Source of the DNA: Zhongshania aliphaticivorans
GTDB taxonomy: Bacteria > Pseudomonadota > Gammaproteobacteria > Pseudomonadales > Spongiibacteraceae
Direction: 5' to 3'
NCBI RefSeq assembly: GCF_001586255.1
Contig: NZ_CP014544.1
Location: 248,001 to 312,000, forward strand
Length of the DNA: 64,000 nucleotides
Shown here: piece by piece, positions 38,008 through 47,734 of the stretch
Layout: each line of letters begins with the position of its first letter
How positions within the stretch are numbered: position 1 is the first letter of the stretch
The notes under the pieces: model-generated
Database searches by the model: none
What the model saw: the letters and a program-made list of their open reading frames with translations, nothing else
What the model was told of the DNA's origin: nothing
Made by a program: the position numbers and the translations under genes

Positions 38008-39008
38008 TGTTGCGACTGGCCATAAACGGATACGGCCGCATAGGGCGCTGCGTACTGCGCGCCCTATATGAATCACCGCTGCGTGAAACCATGCAGATTG
38101 TCGCCATTAATGAACCGGCTGACCTGGCAACGATTGCCCACCTCACCCGCTACGACAGCACCCACGGTCGTTTTATGGGTAAGGTGGAATACCGTCACGG
38201 CAGTTTGTTGGTCAACGACGATGTGATTGCGGTAAGCCACCATGAAGAGATCAGTAAGCTCGACTGGACCCGTCACAATATTGACGTGGTGCTGGAGTGC
38301 TCGGGGGTGGTGAGTCGCTACGACGACCTTGAGGCGCATATTGTGCAGGGCGCGCGTCATGTGCTGTTGTCGCAACCCGGCGAAGCAGGCACACCGACGA
38401 TTGTTTATGGTTTGAACCACAGCGAGTTGGACCCTGAACAGCGTATTGTCTCTAATGCCTCGTGTACGACCAATGGCATTGTGCCGGTTATCGACGTACT
38501 CAATAAGGCTTTTGGGGTGCGTTCGGGCTGTATTACCACCATTCACTCTGCGATGAACGACCAGCCAGTGTTGGACGCGTATCACCATACCGACTTGCGT
38601 AAAACGCGGGCGGCGGGTTTGTCGATGATTCCGGTAGACACCGGTTTAGCAGCGGGTATTGGTCGTATTATTCCCGACTTAGATGGCTGCTTTGCGGCGC
38701 GGGCAGTGCGTATTCCCACCCACAATGTCTCTGCGATGGAAATGACAGTGAGCCTTGAGGCCACCGTAACAGCCGACGATGTTAACGCGGCATTGCGCAT
38801 GGCGGCTGAGGGAAGATTGTCGGGAATCCTCGGGTATAGCGATGAACCATTGGCTTCATGTGACTTTAACCACGACTCGCGTTCGGCCATTGTTGATGCT
38901 GGGCAAACCCGAGTGGTGGGTGATTTGGTGAGTATTTTTAGTTGGTTTGACAATGAATGGGGCTATGCAAACCGGATGTTAGATGTGGTGGCGCACTGGT
39001 TGAAGTGA
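38007..39008 (+). CDS. epd: Erythrose-4-phosphate dehydrogenase / GAPDH family
   Basis: The 333-residue protein has the NAD motif INGYGRIGR and the catalytic cysteine in NASCTTNG (residues about 151-158). [21 protein letters not shown] resembles Epd of E. coli, and the order tkt-epd-pgk-fba is that of enterobacteria. Epd oxidises erythrose-4-P for pyridoxal phosphate synthesis; GAPDH activity remains an alternative. The usual SCTTNC is SCTTNG here, so the second cysteine is missing while the catalytic one is kept. The ATG overlaps the tkt stop (TAATG). Confidence 0.87.
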   Translation: MLRLAINGYGRIGRCVLRALYESPLRETMQIVAINEPADLATIAHLTRYDSTHGRFMGKVEYRHGSLLVNDDVIAVSHHEEISKLDWTRHNIDVVLECSGVVSRYDDLEAHIVQGARHVLLSQPGEAGTPTIVYGLNHSELDPEQRIVSNASCTTNGIVPVIDVLNKAFGVRSGCITTIHSAMNDQPVLDAYHHTDLRKTRAAGLSMIPVDTGLAAGIGRIIPDLDGCFAARAVRIPTHNVSAMEMTVSLEATVTADDVNAALRMAAEGRLSGILGYSDEPLASCDFNHDSRSAIVDAGQTRVVGDLVSIFSWFDNEWGYANRMLDVVAHWLK

Positions 39009-39077
39009 CCGGCCTCAGCAAATTTTACTATTAGTAAGGCCCTTCACGGGCGTGGCGAAACGAGCAGGGAACAAAAG

Positions 39078-40241
39078 ATGAAAGTCATCAAAATGAGTGA
39101 TGTGGATCTCAGCGGTAAGCGAGTACTGATTCGCGAAGATCTTAATGTACCAATCAAGGATGGTGTGGTGAGTTCTGATGCGCGTTTGCGCGCCGCATTG
39201 CCAACATTAAAATTGGCTTTGGCCGCAGGTGCCCAGGTCATTGTTATGTCTCATCTTGGTCGCCCCACCGAAGGCGAGTTTGAAGAGCAGTATTCTTTAA
39301 AGCCCGTTGCTGACTATTTAAGCGAGGCCTTAGGCCAAGACGTCGCGCTGCTCAGCGATTGGCAAAACGGCGTGAGCTTGGCCAATGGCCAGCTAGCGCT
39401 GCTGGAAAACGTGCGCTTTAACAAGGGCGAGAAGAAAGACGAAGAGTCCTTGTCTAAAGCCTACGCCGCACTTTGCGATGTGTTTGTGATGGACGCCTTT
39501 GGCACCGCTCACCGCGCCCAAGCGTCTACTCACGGCGTGGCCAAATACGCGCCGGTGGCCTGTGCTGGACCGTTGCTGGCCAGTGAATTAGAAAACCTAG
39601 AGCGCGCGCTGGCTAATCCCGCTCGGCCCTTTGTGGCAATAGTCGGTGGCTCCAAAGTTTCGACCAAACTCACCGTGCTAGAAACCCTGTCTGATAAGGT
39701 CGATCAATTGATTGTTGGCGGCGGTATTGCCAATACCTTCTTGGCGGCGGCAGGCTTTAACGTGGGTAAGTCTCTGTGTGAACACGACCTGATTCCCAAA
39801 GCGAAGGCCCTTATGGAAAAGTGTCAGATCCCGCTACCAAGCGATGTGATGACCGGTAAAAAGTTTGACGAGAACGAGCCTGCTACCCTGCGCCCCGTTG
39901 AATTTGTTGGCGACGACGATATGATTTTTGATATTGGCCCAGTTTCTGCTGCCTGTTTGGCCGAAATACTGAAACAAGCGGGCACTATTATCTGGAATGG
40001 TCCCGTTGGCGTGTTTGAGTTCGATCAATTCGCCGATGGCACTGAAGACATCGCCAGAGCAATTGCCGAGTCGTCGGCATTCTCCATTGCCGGAGGTGGT
40101 GATACCCTTGCCGCTGTCGATAAATTTGGCATCGCCGATCAAGTGTCTTACATCTCTACCGGCGGCGGCGCCTTTTTGGAATACGTAGAAGGCAAGGTAT
40201 TGCCGGCAGTAGCAGTACTAGAAGAACGCGCAAAAGCTTAA
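39078..40241 (+). CDS. pgk: Phosphoglycerate kinase
   Basis: Pgk interconverts 1,3-bisphosphoglycerate and 3-phosphoglycerate. The 387-residue sequence shows the substrate-binding start [28 protein letters not shown], the hinge [14 protein letters not shown] and the ATP-binding [10 protein letters not shown] and GGGDTLAAV. It follows epd by 69 bp. The 99 bp to fba hold a GGGAGACG-type inverted repeat. Confidence 0.96.
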   Translation: MKVIKMSDVDLSGKRVLIREDLNVPIKDGVVSSDARLRAALPTLKLALAAGAQVIVMSHLGRPTEGEFEEQYSLKPVADYLSEALGQDVALLSDWQNGVSLANGQLALLENVRFNKGEKKDEESLSKAYAALCDVFVMDAFGTAHRAQASTHGVAKYAPVACAGPLLASELENLERALANPARPFVAIVGGSKVSTKLTVLETLSDKVDQLIVGGGIANTFLAAAGFNVGKSLCEHDLIPKAKALMEKCQIPLPSDVMTGKKFDENEPATLRPVEFVGDDDMIFDIGPVSAACLAEILKQAGTIIWNGPVGVFEFDQFADGTEDIARAIAESSAFSIAGGGDTLAAVDKFGIADQVSYISTGGGAFLEYVEGKVLPAVAVLEERAKA

Positions 40242-40312
40242 GGGAGACGCTGGACGGGAGACGTAAGACGCTGTGCTTTTGCATCTCCCGTCTCCCGTCC
40301 GGCATCTAGCAA
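40242..40312. repeat. GGGAGACG-type inverted repeat between pgk and fba
   Basis: GGGAGACGCTGGACGGGAGAC is mirrored after a short spacer by CATCTCCCGTCTCCCGTCCGGC, giving a stem of about 20 bp. It lies inside an operon and may act as a processing or stability hairpin; this is inference. Confidence 0.65.
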
Positions 40313-40340
40313 ACAATTAGAAACTTTAAAGGAAATTACC

Positions 40341-41405
40341 ATGGCACTTATCAGTCTACGCCAAATGCTGGACCACGCTGCCGAATACGGTTACGGCGTT
40401 CCGGCGTTCAATGTAAATAACTTAGAGCAAACCCGCGCGATTATGGAAGCGGCGCGTGAAACCAATAGCCCCGTTATCATGCAGGCCTCTGCTGGTGCGC
40501 GTAAATACGCTGGTGCGCCGTTTCTGCGTCATATGATTTTAGCGGCGATTGAAGAGTTTCCCGAGATTCCGGTGGTTATGCATCAGGATCACGGCACCAG
40601 CCCGGCCATTTGCCAGCGCTCTATGCAGTTGGGTTTTAGCTCGGTCATGATGGACGGCTCGCTGCTTGAAGACGGTAAAACCCCTGCTGAATATGACTAC
40701 AACGTCGACGTTACCCGTCGCGTAGTCGAAATGGCTCACGCCTGCGGCGTGTCGGTTGAAGGTGAGTTGGGCTGCTTGGGTTCGCTTGAAACAGGTCAAG
40801 CTGGCGAAGAAGACGGTGTTGGTGCTGAGGGTATTTTGTCTCACGATCAAATGCTAACTGACCCAGAAGAGGCCGCTGATTTTGTTGCTAAAACGGGTGT
40901 TGATGCGCTGGCCATTGCCTGCGGCACCAGCCACGGCGCCTACAAGTTTACCCGTCCACCCACGGGCGATATTTTAGCAATTGACCGTATCAAAGCGATT
41001 CATGCGCGTATTCCTGATACCCATTTGGTTATGCACGGTAGCTCAAGTGTGCCCCAAGATTGGTTGGCCATTATTAATGAGTTTGGCGGTGAAATTCCCG
41101 AGACCTACGGCGTACCAGTAGAACAAATTGCCGAAGGCATTAAGTACGGCGTGCGCAAAGTGAATATTGATACTGATTTGCGCTTGGCCTCTACTGGTGC
41201 TATTCGTCGTTTCTTGGCACAGAATCCCAGCGAATTTGATCCGCGCAAATATTTGCAAGAAACCATTAAAGAAATGAAGGCAATTTGTATTGCCCGTTAC
41301 GAAGCGTTTGGCACTGCAGGCAATGCGTCTAAAATTAAACCCATGAGTCTCGAAGCCATGTATATGGAATATGACTCGGGCCGTTTAAATCCAAAAATTA
41401 AATAA
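40341..41405 (+). CDS. fba: Fructose-bisphosphate aldolase class II
   Basis: This zinc-dependent aldolase joins DHAP and GAP. The 354-residue chain has [13 protein letters not shown], the zinc motif [26 protein letters not shown] and VMHGSSSVP, plus the [13 protein letters not shown] segment. The length and motifs suit the CbbA-like subtype. An AAAGGAAAT element precedes the ATG. A strong terminator follows, closing the tkt-epd-pgk-fba unit. Confidence 0.96.
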   Translation: MALISLRQMLDHAAEYGYGVPAFNVNNLEQTRAIMEAARETNSPVIMQASAGARKYAGAPFLRHMILAAIEEFPEIPVVMHQDHGTSPAICQRSMQLGFSSVMMDGSLLEDGKTPAEYDYNVDVTRRVVEMAHACGVSVEGELGCLGSLETGQAGEEDGVGAEGILSHDQMLTDPEEAADFVAKTGVDALAIACGTSHGAYKFTRPPTGDILAIDRIKAIHARIPDTHLVMHGSSSVPQDWLAIINEFGGEIPETYGVPVEQIAEGIKYGVRKVNIDTDLRLASTGAIRRFLAQNPSEFDPRKYLQETIKEMKAICIARYEAFGTAGNASKIKPMSLEAMYMEYDSGRLNPKIK

Positions 41406-41413
41406 GCTGTATT

Positions 41414-41450
41414 AGAGGGCAGCCAGTTGGCTGCTCTCTTTATTATTTTT
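41414..41450 (+). terminator. Rho-independent terminator after fba
   Basis: An 11-bp stem (AGAGGGCAGCC at 41414-41424 with GGCTGCTCTCT at 41429-41439, one G-T pair) has a 4-nt loop and is followed by TTATTATTTTT. It starts 9 bp after the fba stop. Confidence 0.9.
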
Positions 41451-41588
41451 GTCCTCGCTCTCCCCGCAATTTTTATTCGCTTTTTTCTAATGATTTCCGG
41501 TAGTTCTACCTTATAAATTCCTATTTTATGTGTGTTAAAATGATGGTCGTTTGGACCTTATGTTTTAATGTTTATTGAAAAGGTGTTT

Positions 41589-41990
41589 ATGGATATCGCA
41601 AAACTGCAAAAGCAATTACAAGCTGAACACAAAGCATTAGATCAAAAATTTAAATTCATCTCAGAGCTTCAAGCGCTTATGACTAAATATGGTCAGAGTG
41701 CAGAAGATTTAGTTGCTATATTAAGCGCTGAACCTGCCGCTGATACCCCGCCGGCTAAAAAGCGTGGCCGCAAAGCGGGTGTTAAAAAAGCAGCGGTAGG
41801 CATCAAAAAGACCAGTGCTGCCGCCGCGCCTGCAAAACCGCGTAAAAAAATGGCACCGCGGCCACTGCGTAGTTTTAAAAATCCCAAAACCGGTGAAGTG
41901 ACTAAAACGCGCGCGCCACAAGTGGATAAAGTCATTAAAAACTGGGCGCAGGAACTCAAAGTAGACTGGCGCAGCCTGGAAATTAAATAA
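41589..41990 (+). CDS. MvaT/H-NS-like nucleoid protein
   Basis: The 133-residue basic protein has an N-terminal coiled-coil-like helix (MDIAKLQKQLQAEHKALDQK, residues 1-45), a lysine/alanine/proline-rich linker with AKKRGRKAG and AKPRKK, and a C-terminal domain with FKNPKTGEVTKTR and VIKNWAQEL. The KNPxTGE pattern recalls the DNA-binding end of MvaT, the xenogeneic silencer of pseudomonads. The ATG at 41589 is preferred over 41568 because of the AAAGGTG just before it. Silencing of the AT-richer accessory genes nearby is possible but unproven. Confidence 0.75.
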   Translation: MDIAKLQKQLQAEHKALDQKFKFISELQALMTKYGQSAEDLVAILSAEPAADTPPAKKRGRKAGVKKAAVGIKKTSAAAAPAKPRKKMAPRPLRSFKNPKTGEVTKTRAPQVDKVIKNWAQELKVDWRSLEIK

Positions 41991-42001
41991 GCCGCAACGT
42001 A

Positions 42002-42036
42002 AATTGGGGTGATTTACCACCCCAATTGGTTTTCTT
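42002..42036 (+). terminator. Rho-independent terminator after the MvaT-like gene
   Basis: A perfect 10-bp stem (AATTGGGGTG at 42002-42011 with its complement at 42018-42027) has a 6-nt loop and is followed by GGTTTTCTT. It begins 11 bp after the stop codon. Confidence 0.88.
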
Positions 42037-42141
42037 GTTAGTGTCAACTCGGTTATTCTTCCCAGTCCAGTTAAAAGCATGAACTCATTTCTTGGCGCGC
42101 GCACGTGGCCGGGCGATATTTACAATAAGTAAGGATTATTT

Positions 42142-44238
42142 ATGCGAATTTTGACCCCGGCAATATTGCTCGTGGCTGTTTTTATCACTGCCTGTGGTGG
42201 CAGTTCTACTTCATCATCTGGGCGTGCCAATAACAGCCCCACAGTTCCAGCCGAAGCCAGTAGTGGTCGCCTAATAGACAGCCCAGTAATGGGCTTGAAA
42301 GCGACAACAAGAACCCTGAGTGGTTTTACTGATATCGACGGTGGCTTTCTTTATCGTGAAGCGGAAACCGTGAATTTTAGTATTGCTGGCTTGAGCCTGG
42401 GCAGCAGTACGGCGGCGCCGATTCTAACCCTGCTCGATTTAGTTCCGGGTGCTCGGGCCGATTACAGTGCGGGCATGAGTTTCGACGATGTACTCGCTAA
42501 ATACCCCGCTATTGTTAATATCGCGCGCTTTTTGCAGAGCCTTGATGTTGATCGCAATACCGCCAATGGTATTGCCATTCCAGAAGAGGCGGCGCAGTTG
42601 ATCGCCACTTACGCAAACGAAATTCAATTTGCCGTAAGTGATTTATTTGTGAGCGAAGACAGCCCCGCAGTGAAATATATTTGTGAGGTGCAGCAGGCGC
42701 GTGGCCGTGCGAACTGCGGTCTGGCGGATATTGTTAGCGTTGCCGCGGCGACCGAAGAATTGAGCGAAACTGAAGCGGCGGTGGCCTCGGGCGCTGCGCT
42801 TAATCGCTTGCCGGTTGCGTCGGCAGGTGACGACCAAACCTTGGTCGAAGGCGAAACTGTGATTCTGACCGGTGTCGCTGGCGATGACGAGGGTGGCATA
42901 GTTGCCATGCAGTGGCAGCACACCGACCGTAATGGCATAGCAAAAAGCAATCCCGTGCAGATCACTGATGCTAACAAAGTCGAGGCGAGTTTTGTGGCAC
43001 CAGAAGTGGTTGCCGACACTATTTTGTATTTCAGCTTTACCGTGACCGATGATCAAGGCGGGCAGGGCAGCGACATTGTCAATGTGCTGGTGTTAGACAA
43101 CGACAGCGCGCCGGTAAATCAAAAGCCGGTTGCGGTAGCCGGTGATGACCAAATTGTGAGTCCTGGCGCCACTGTGATTTTGGACGGTAGCGCAAGCAGC
43201 GACGCCGATGGCGAAATTAGCTATAACTGGCTGCAAACCGGTGACGGTGAGCGAGTGGGCATCGTCAATGGCGGGCAGGCAGTGGCGAGTTTTACTGCGC
43301 CAAGCCCAGCAGAGACCGTTAATCTGCAGTTTACGCTCACAGTAAGTGATGACCAGGGCGCTAGTGATAGTGCAGTGGTATCGGTTTTGGTGAAGGTGGA
43401 GGGCGATACAGGTGGTGAAACCGGTGGTGAGAGCAATCAACCGCCAGTCGCTGACGCTGGCGCAGATCAGAATGTTGAGTCGGGCAGTGTGGTCAGTCTA
43501 GACGGCAGCGCGAGCAGCGACCCAGATACCAGTGATGAGCTAAGCTACAGCTGGAGTCAAGATGGCGGCCCCGTCGTTACCTTAGATAATCAGAATTCAG
43601 CGCAGCCAAGTTTTACCGCCCCAGACGTGGACGATGTCACGGCGCTGAACTTTATTCTTGTTATTAGCGATGCTGAATTAAGTGACAGCGATGGCGTTAC
43701 GATTACGGTAACACCAAAGCCTGAAGCTTTTAGTGCTTGTCAGCCCAGCAGTTTCGATGCGCAAAGCTGTGGCAATGATTTCTGCGCCAGCTTGGCGGCC
43801 GAGGGTGTGACTGAGCAATGCGCCGCGTTTGTTGGTGACATTGTTAATAACGAAAATTTAGCGGCGCTGCAAGATTGTGCCGCAGATGCCCAAGCCTGTG
43901 CGGCATTTTTGCAGGGCGCACTGTTTGAACAATGCCAATCGTATTTGGGCGAGAATGGCAGCCAACTCTGCGATCCCTTCGCGCAGGGTCTTTCAATCGA
44001 GGTAGTCGAGTGCTTTACCTCGGATGAGAATGACGCATGCCTAGCGCAGTTTTTGAGTGACAATGACGTGGCCGCGTGCAGCCCAGATGCATTGCCAGAT
44101 AGCCCGTGCTGGCCTTTTGCTACAGAAGCAGGGGAGGCTTGTTTGCCTTTCCAACAGGCCTTAACCGGCGCTGAGCAAGCGTGTAACGCTACGTTGCCGA
44201 CCGCCCCCTTGCCGACAATGACGGTTCCCGGTATGTAA
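42142..44238 (+). CDS. PKD-type lipoprotein with cysteine-rich C-terminus
   Basis: The 698-residue protein has a lipoprotein signal (lipobox ITAC, Cys18). A region of about 190 residues that includes LIDSPVMGLKATT and GFTDIDGGFLYREAE follows. Three PKD/Ig-like beta-sandwich repeats then start near residues 222, 326 and 430 (each with P-V-A-x-A-G-x-D-Q). The last 160 residues hold 14 cysteines and no domain I recognise. It is probably surface-exposed and may bind polymer or partner proteins. The CGGSSTSS start resembles the lipase at 23101. It stands alone between two terminators. Confidence 0.8.
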   Translation: MRILTPAILLVAVFITACGGSSTSSSGRANNSPTVPAEASSGRLIDSPVMGLKATTRTLSGFTDIDGGFLYREAETVNFSIAGLSLGSSTAAPILTLLDLVPGARADYSAGMSFDDVLAKYPAIVNIARFLQSLDVDRNTANGIAIPEEAAQLIATYANEIQFAVSDLFVSEDSPAVKYICEVQQARGRANCGLADIVSVAAATEELSETEAAVASGAALNRLPVASAGDDQTLVEGETVILTGVAGDDEGGIVAMQWQHTDRNGIAKSNPVQITDANKVEASFVAPEVVADTILYFSFTVTDDQGGQGSDIVNVLVLDNDSAPVNQKPVAVAGDDQIVSPGATVILDGSASSDADGEISYNWLQTGDGERVGIVNGGQAVASFTAPSPAETVNLQFTLTVSDDQGASDSAVVSVLVKVEGDTGGETGGESNQPPVADAGADQNVESGSVVSLDGSASSDPDTSDELSYSWSQDGGPVVTLDNQNSAQPSFTAPDVDDVTALNFILVISDAELSDSDGVTITVTPKPEAFSACQPSSFDAQSCGNDFCASLAAEGVTEQCAAFVGDIVNNENLAALQDCAADAQACAAFLQGALFEQCQSYLGENGSQLCDPFAQGLSIEVVECFTSDENDACLAQFLSDNDVAACSPDALPDSPCWPFATEAGEACLPFQQALTGAEQACNATLPTAPLPTMTVPGM

Positions 44239-44257
44239 CCGAGACGACGATTGCATT

Positions 44258-44283
44258 AAAAAGGAGCTTCGGCTCCTTTTTTT
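44258..44283 (+). terminator. Rho-independent terminator after the PKD lipoprotein gene
   Basis: AAAAAGGAGC, loop TTCG, GCTCCTTTTT and further T residues form a 10-bp stem with a stable tetraloop and a U-run. It starts 20 bp after the stop codon. Confidence 0.95.
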
Positions 44284-44404
44284 GTGCCTTTCTGATGGCG
44301 GTATTTATCCTCGCGCCAATTTGTTGTTATGGGTATTACCGTATACAGTCATATTGAGTGGCGGCTTATGATGGCTCATAACTATATTCCGCAAAAGGGG
44401 CTAG

Positions 44405-45529
44405 ATGGTGAAGTCAGAGTTGTTCAAGTGGCAAACGTCCTGGTGCGGTGACAGCGGTATGTCAGATGCCGCCCTTGTGATCTATTTTGCTGCCCCAACC
44501 GTGATGCGTGACCATGATGTCTCTGAACTTTTACGTAAACGCTACCCGCAGGCCCGTCAAATAGGCTGCTCAAGTGGTGGTGAAATTCACGACGCAGAGA
44601 TATTGGATGGCAGTATTTCTGGGGTGGCGCTGCGCTTCGAGCGGGCGGAGTTCGATATTGCCAGCGCAGATGTATGTTTTGGTGAAGATCGTAATACGGG
44701 CGTCGAGCTTGCCAGCCAATTACTACGCGATGACCTGAAATGGGTGTTTGTGTTGTCCGATGGCATCAAGGTCAATGGTAGCGAACTAGTGCGTGGTTTT
44801 GCTGAGGTCCTTCCAGATAATGTATTGCTAACGGGTGGTTTGGCCGGGGGCAGCCCTGGCCTTGGCGAAAGCTATGTAGGTTTAGATGGTCCGCCACGGG
44901 CTTTACAGGTTTTGGCCCTAGGGGTTTACGGCAGCGGTGTGCACTGCCGCAGCGGTAGCATGGGGGGCTGGCAAGTGTTTGGCCCGCCGCGCCGAATTAC
45001 GCGCTCTGAAGGAAATATACTCTACGAGTTAGATGGCGCTCCTGCGCTGGATTTATACAAGCATTACCTCGGCGCCGAGGCGGCAAATTTGCCGGGGAGT
45101 GCGCTGTTATATCCTTTGGCCATTTGGGCGCCGGGCCAGGATAAGCAAGACGTTGTGCGAACCATTAGCGGCGTAGACGAAGCGAATAAGAGCCTGATTT
45201 TTACCGGCGATGTGCCAGAGGGTTACAGCGCCAAGTTAATGAGCGCAAGCTTCGCGCAGCTCGCTCGGGGTGCAGAGTTGTCGGCAGAACAGGCGCAGGC
45301 AAGCAAAGATCACCAAGAAGTCCTTGCGATACTGGTCAGCTGTATTGGTCGTAAATTGCTTATGGGGCAAATGGTTGCCGACGAAGTTGAGGCGGTAAAA
45401 GATGTTCTGCCGTCGGAGACCAGCATCACAGGTTTTTACTCTTATGGCGAAATTGCCCCTCACGGCTTTACTGGTAATTGCCAACTGCATAATCAAACTA
45501 TGACGATTACCACTATTTGGGAAGACTAG
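44405..45529 (+). CDS. FIST-domain signal protein
   Basis: The 374-residue protein matches the FIST sensory domain: ALVIYFAAPTVM, YPQARQIGCSSGGEI, the loop VFVLSDGIKVNGSELVRGF followed by LTGGLAGGSP, and a C-terminal part with VLAILVSCIGRKLLMG and ITGFYSYGEIAP. FIST modules are thought to sense small ligands such as amino acids and are often paired with kinases or cyclases. The gene ends 6 bp before a hybrid histidine kinase, so the two are almost certainly one signalling unit. Confidence 0.9.
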   Translation: MVKSELFKWQTSWCGDSGMSDAALVIYFAAPTVMRDHDVSELLRKRYPQARQIGCSSGGEIHDAEILDGSISGVALRFERAEFDIASADVCFGEDRNTGVELASQLLRDDLKWVFVLSDGIKVNGSELVRGFAEVLPDNVLLTGGLAGGSPGLGESYVGLDGPPRALQVLALGVYGSGVHCRSGSMGGWQVFGPPRRITRSEGNILYELDGAPALDLYKHYLGAEAANLPGSALLYPLAIWAPGQDKQDVVRTISGVDEANKSLIFTGDVPEGYSAKLMSASFAQLARGAELSAEQAQASKDHQEVLAILVSCIGRKLLMGQMVADEVEAVKDVLPSETSITGFYSYGEIAPHGFTGNCQLHNQTMTITTIWED

Positions 45530-45535
45530 ATCGCT

Positions 45536-47734
45536 ATGTCTAGGCACCGTTTGTTACAGCGTCAATTGCGCGCCGCAAGTACTGGGGACGCAGTCGATAT
45601 TGATAAGCTGCTAGAGCTAGTGGGGGCGGCGTATGCCGATTATGACTCAGTGGTGGAGCGCAGTCAGCGCTCACTAACTTTGATGTCGGATGAATTGGGC
45701 GCGACGAATGAGGCCCTTTTGGCCGAAACCGTGAGGCTTAGGGAGTTTTATGAGTACGCGGTAGACAGTGCAGATTTAGGTTTGTGGGAATGGCAGATAC
45801 CAAAGGGCGTTGTTGATTGTAATGCAGGGTTCAAAGCGATTATTGCCTATCCTGATAACTGCGGACTTAGTGTGGCGGAGTTTATGTTGGCGAATATTCT
45901 CGAGGAAGACTTTAAATCTCTTGAGAAACGCATGTTCAGTCATATTCGCGCGGACGACAGTCTTTTTGAAACACGAGTGAATATTCGCAAGCCCAGCGGT
46001 GAGGCGAGTTGGGTGCTAATGCGTGGCAAGGTCATTGAGCGCGACGAGAGCGCTGCACCGCTGCGTATGGCGGGTACGCTGGTCGATCTCAATGACCAAG
46101 TGGCCTACGAATTGGCATTAGAGAAACTAAGCCGCTTATCGGGGCAAGTTGATTTAAGCTTAGAGCAAAAGTGTCAGCAATTATTGGCCCTGCTGAATAA
46201 TATTATCGGCACCGATTTTGGTCGTATTAACGTCCTTGAAGGAGAGATGATCAAGGTTTTGTTTACTGCGGGAGCCGCCTCGAAAATGCTGCCGGGTACC
46301 TTGAGCAAATTCGACAACACCCTCTGTTCTGCGTGTGTGGAATCGGCGAATCGCGTGCGCTTGATCCCCGATTTGAGTAAAGCTGGGCTTGCAGAACACC
46401 CTGCCCGTAAGCACATGGGGGTAGAGAGTTATATTGGCGCTGCCATTTATGTACACGGCGAGTTATTTGGCACGGTTTGCCATACCTCTTCATCTGTGTC
46501 GCGGTTCACCGATATTCACAAAAACCTTATGCAGCTGGCGGCGCATTGGCTGGGCGGCGAAATTGAGCGGGAACAGAATCAGCAATCACTCAGTGATGCC
46601 CACGCCGAATCAGTGAGTGCCAATTTAGCTAAGTCTGAATTTTTGGCCACCATGAGCCATGAAATTCGCACCCCCTTAAACGGCATTATGAGTTTGGTGG
46701 AAATACTGCGGGAGTCGCCCGCTGATGACTTGCAGCGCGAGCGCCTCGACACCATGCGACGTTCGTCGCAGGCTTTGTTGTCGGTTATCAGTGATATCCT
46801 CGACTTCTCCAGAATTGAGGCGGGCAAGCTGGAGCTTGAGTGCAAGGTGTTTGATTTAAACACCTGTATCCGTGACACCGTTGATACTTTTCAGGCTCTT
46901 GCTGACGAAAAAGGCGTGGAGCTTACCGCCTATTGCGACAGTCATGTGCCAGCGCATGTGAATGGTGACGAAGGTCGGCTAAAGCAAATACTCAATAATT
47001 TGCTGAGTAACGCGCTGAAATTTACTGGCGAGGGATTTGTGACCTTGTCCTTGCACTGCGACAGCGGCAAGGGTGGGCCAATTCGCTTTGTGGTGCAAGA
47101 CTCCGGTGTGGGTATGAGTTCTGAGCATATTGCAAAAGTGTTTGAAAAATTCACCCAAGCCGACAGTACGACTACGCGCCGTTACGGCGGTAGTGGTTTA
47201 GGCTTAACGATTAGTCGCCAATTGGCCGAGTTAATGGGCGGCAGTATCAGTGTAAAAAGTGAGCTGAACCGAGGCTCGGAGTTTACTGCGCTACTGCCCC
47301 TGCAATGGGCTGATGCAAGCGAACATCGCGCGCTGGCATCAGTGACAGAGGCGGTGTTGGCAGTAGATTTTGATGTCAGGGTTTTGCTGGTGGAAGACAA
47401 CCAGGTCAACCAGTACGTTATCAATACCATGCTAGAAAGCATCGGTTGTACTACGCATATCGCCGCCAATGGCGTAGAAGCCTTGGTCTGTTTAAACGAG
47501 CAGCAATTCGACCTGGTGTTTATGGATATGCAAATGCCAGAAATGGATGGCATTGTGGCGACTGAGCATATTCGTCTCAATCCGGCGCTGGCAGGTTTGC
47601 CCGTTATTGCCATGACCGCAAATGCCCTGGCGAGTGATCGTGAGCGTTGTCTGGTGGCGGGTATGAATGATTATTTATTGAAGCCGTTTAGAAAGGATCA
47701 GCTAGTTGAAATGCTCGGTAAATATACGCGTTAG
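45536..47734 (+). CDS. Hybrid sensor histidine kinase/response regulator
   Basis: The 732-residue cytoplasmic kinase has no membrane helices. A short coiled N-terminus leads to a PAS-like domain (about 75-195, DLGLWEWQIP), a GAF-like domain (about 210-345, with DNTLCSACVES), a HisKA domain with phospho-accepting His375 (MSHEIRTPLNG), an HATPase domain (NNLLSNALKF, DSGVGM, GSGLGL) and a receiver with phospho-acceptor Asp664 (VFMDMQMPEMDG). It likely reads the signal of the FIST protein encoded just upstream. No separate output regulator is adjacent; the Lap locus that follows is 460 bp away. Confidence 0.94.
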   Translation: MSRHRLLQRQLRAASTGDAVDIDKLLELVGAAYADYDSVVERSQRSLTLMSDELGATNEALLAETVRLREFYEYAVDSADLGLWEWQIPKGVVDCNAGFKAIIAYPDNCGLSVAEFMLANILEEDFKSLEKRMFSHIRADDSLFETRVNIRKPSGEASWVLMRGKVIERDESAAPLRMAGTLVDLNDQVAYELALEKLSRLSGQVDLSLEQKCQQLLALLNNIIGTDFGRINVLEGEMIKVLFTAGAASKMLPGTLSKFDNTLCSACVESANRVRLIPDLSKAGLAEHPARKHMGVESYIGAAIYVHGELFGTVCHTSSSVSRFTDIHKNLMQLAAHWLGGEIEREQNQQSLSDAHAESVSANLAKSEFLATMSHEIRTPLNGIMSLVEILRESPADDLQRERLDTMRRSSQALLSVISDILDFSRIEAGKLELECKVFDLNTCIRDTVDTFQALADEKGVELTAYCDSHVPAHVNGDEGRLKQILNNLLSNALKFTGEGFVTLSLHCDSGKGGPIRFVVQDSGVGMSSEHIAKVFEKFTQADSTTTRRYGGSGLGLTISRQLAELMGGSISVKSELNRGSEFTALLPLQWADASEHRALASVTEAVLAVDFDVRVLLVEDNQVNQYVINTMLESIGCTTHIAANGVEALVCLNEQQFDLVFMDMQMPEMDGIVATEHIRLNPALAGLPVIAMTANALASDRERCLVAGMNDYLLKPFRKDQLVEMLGKYTR

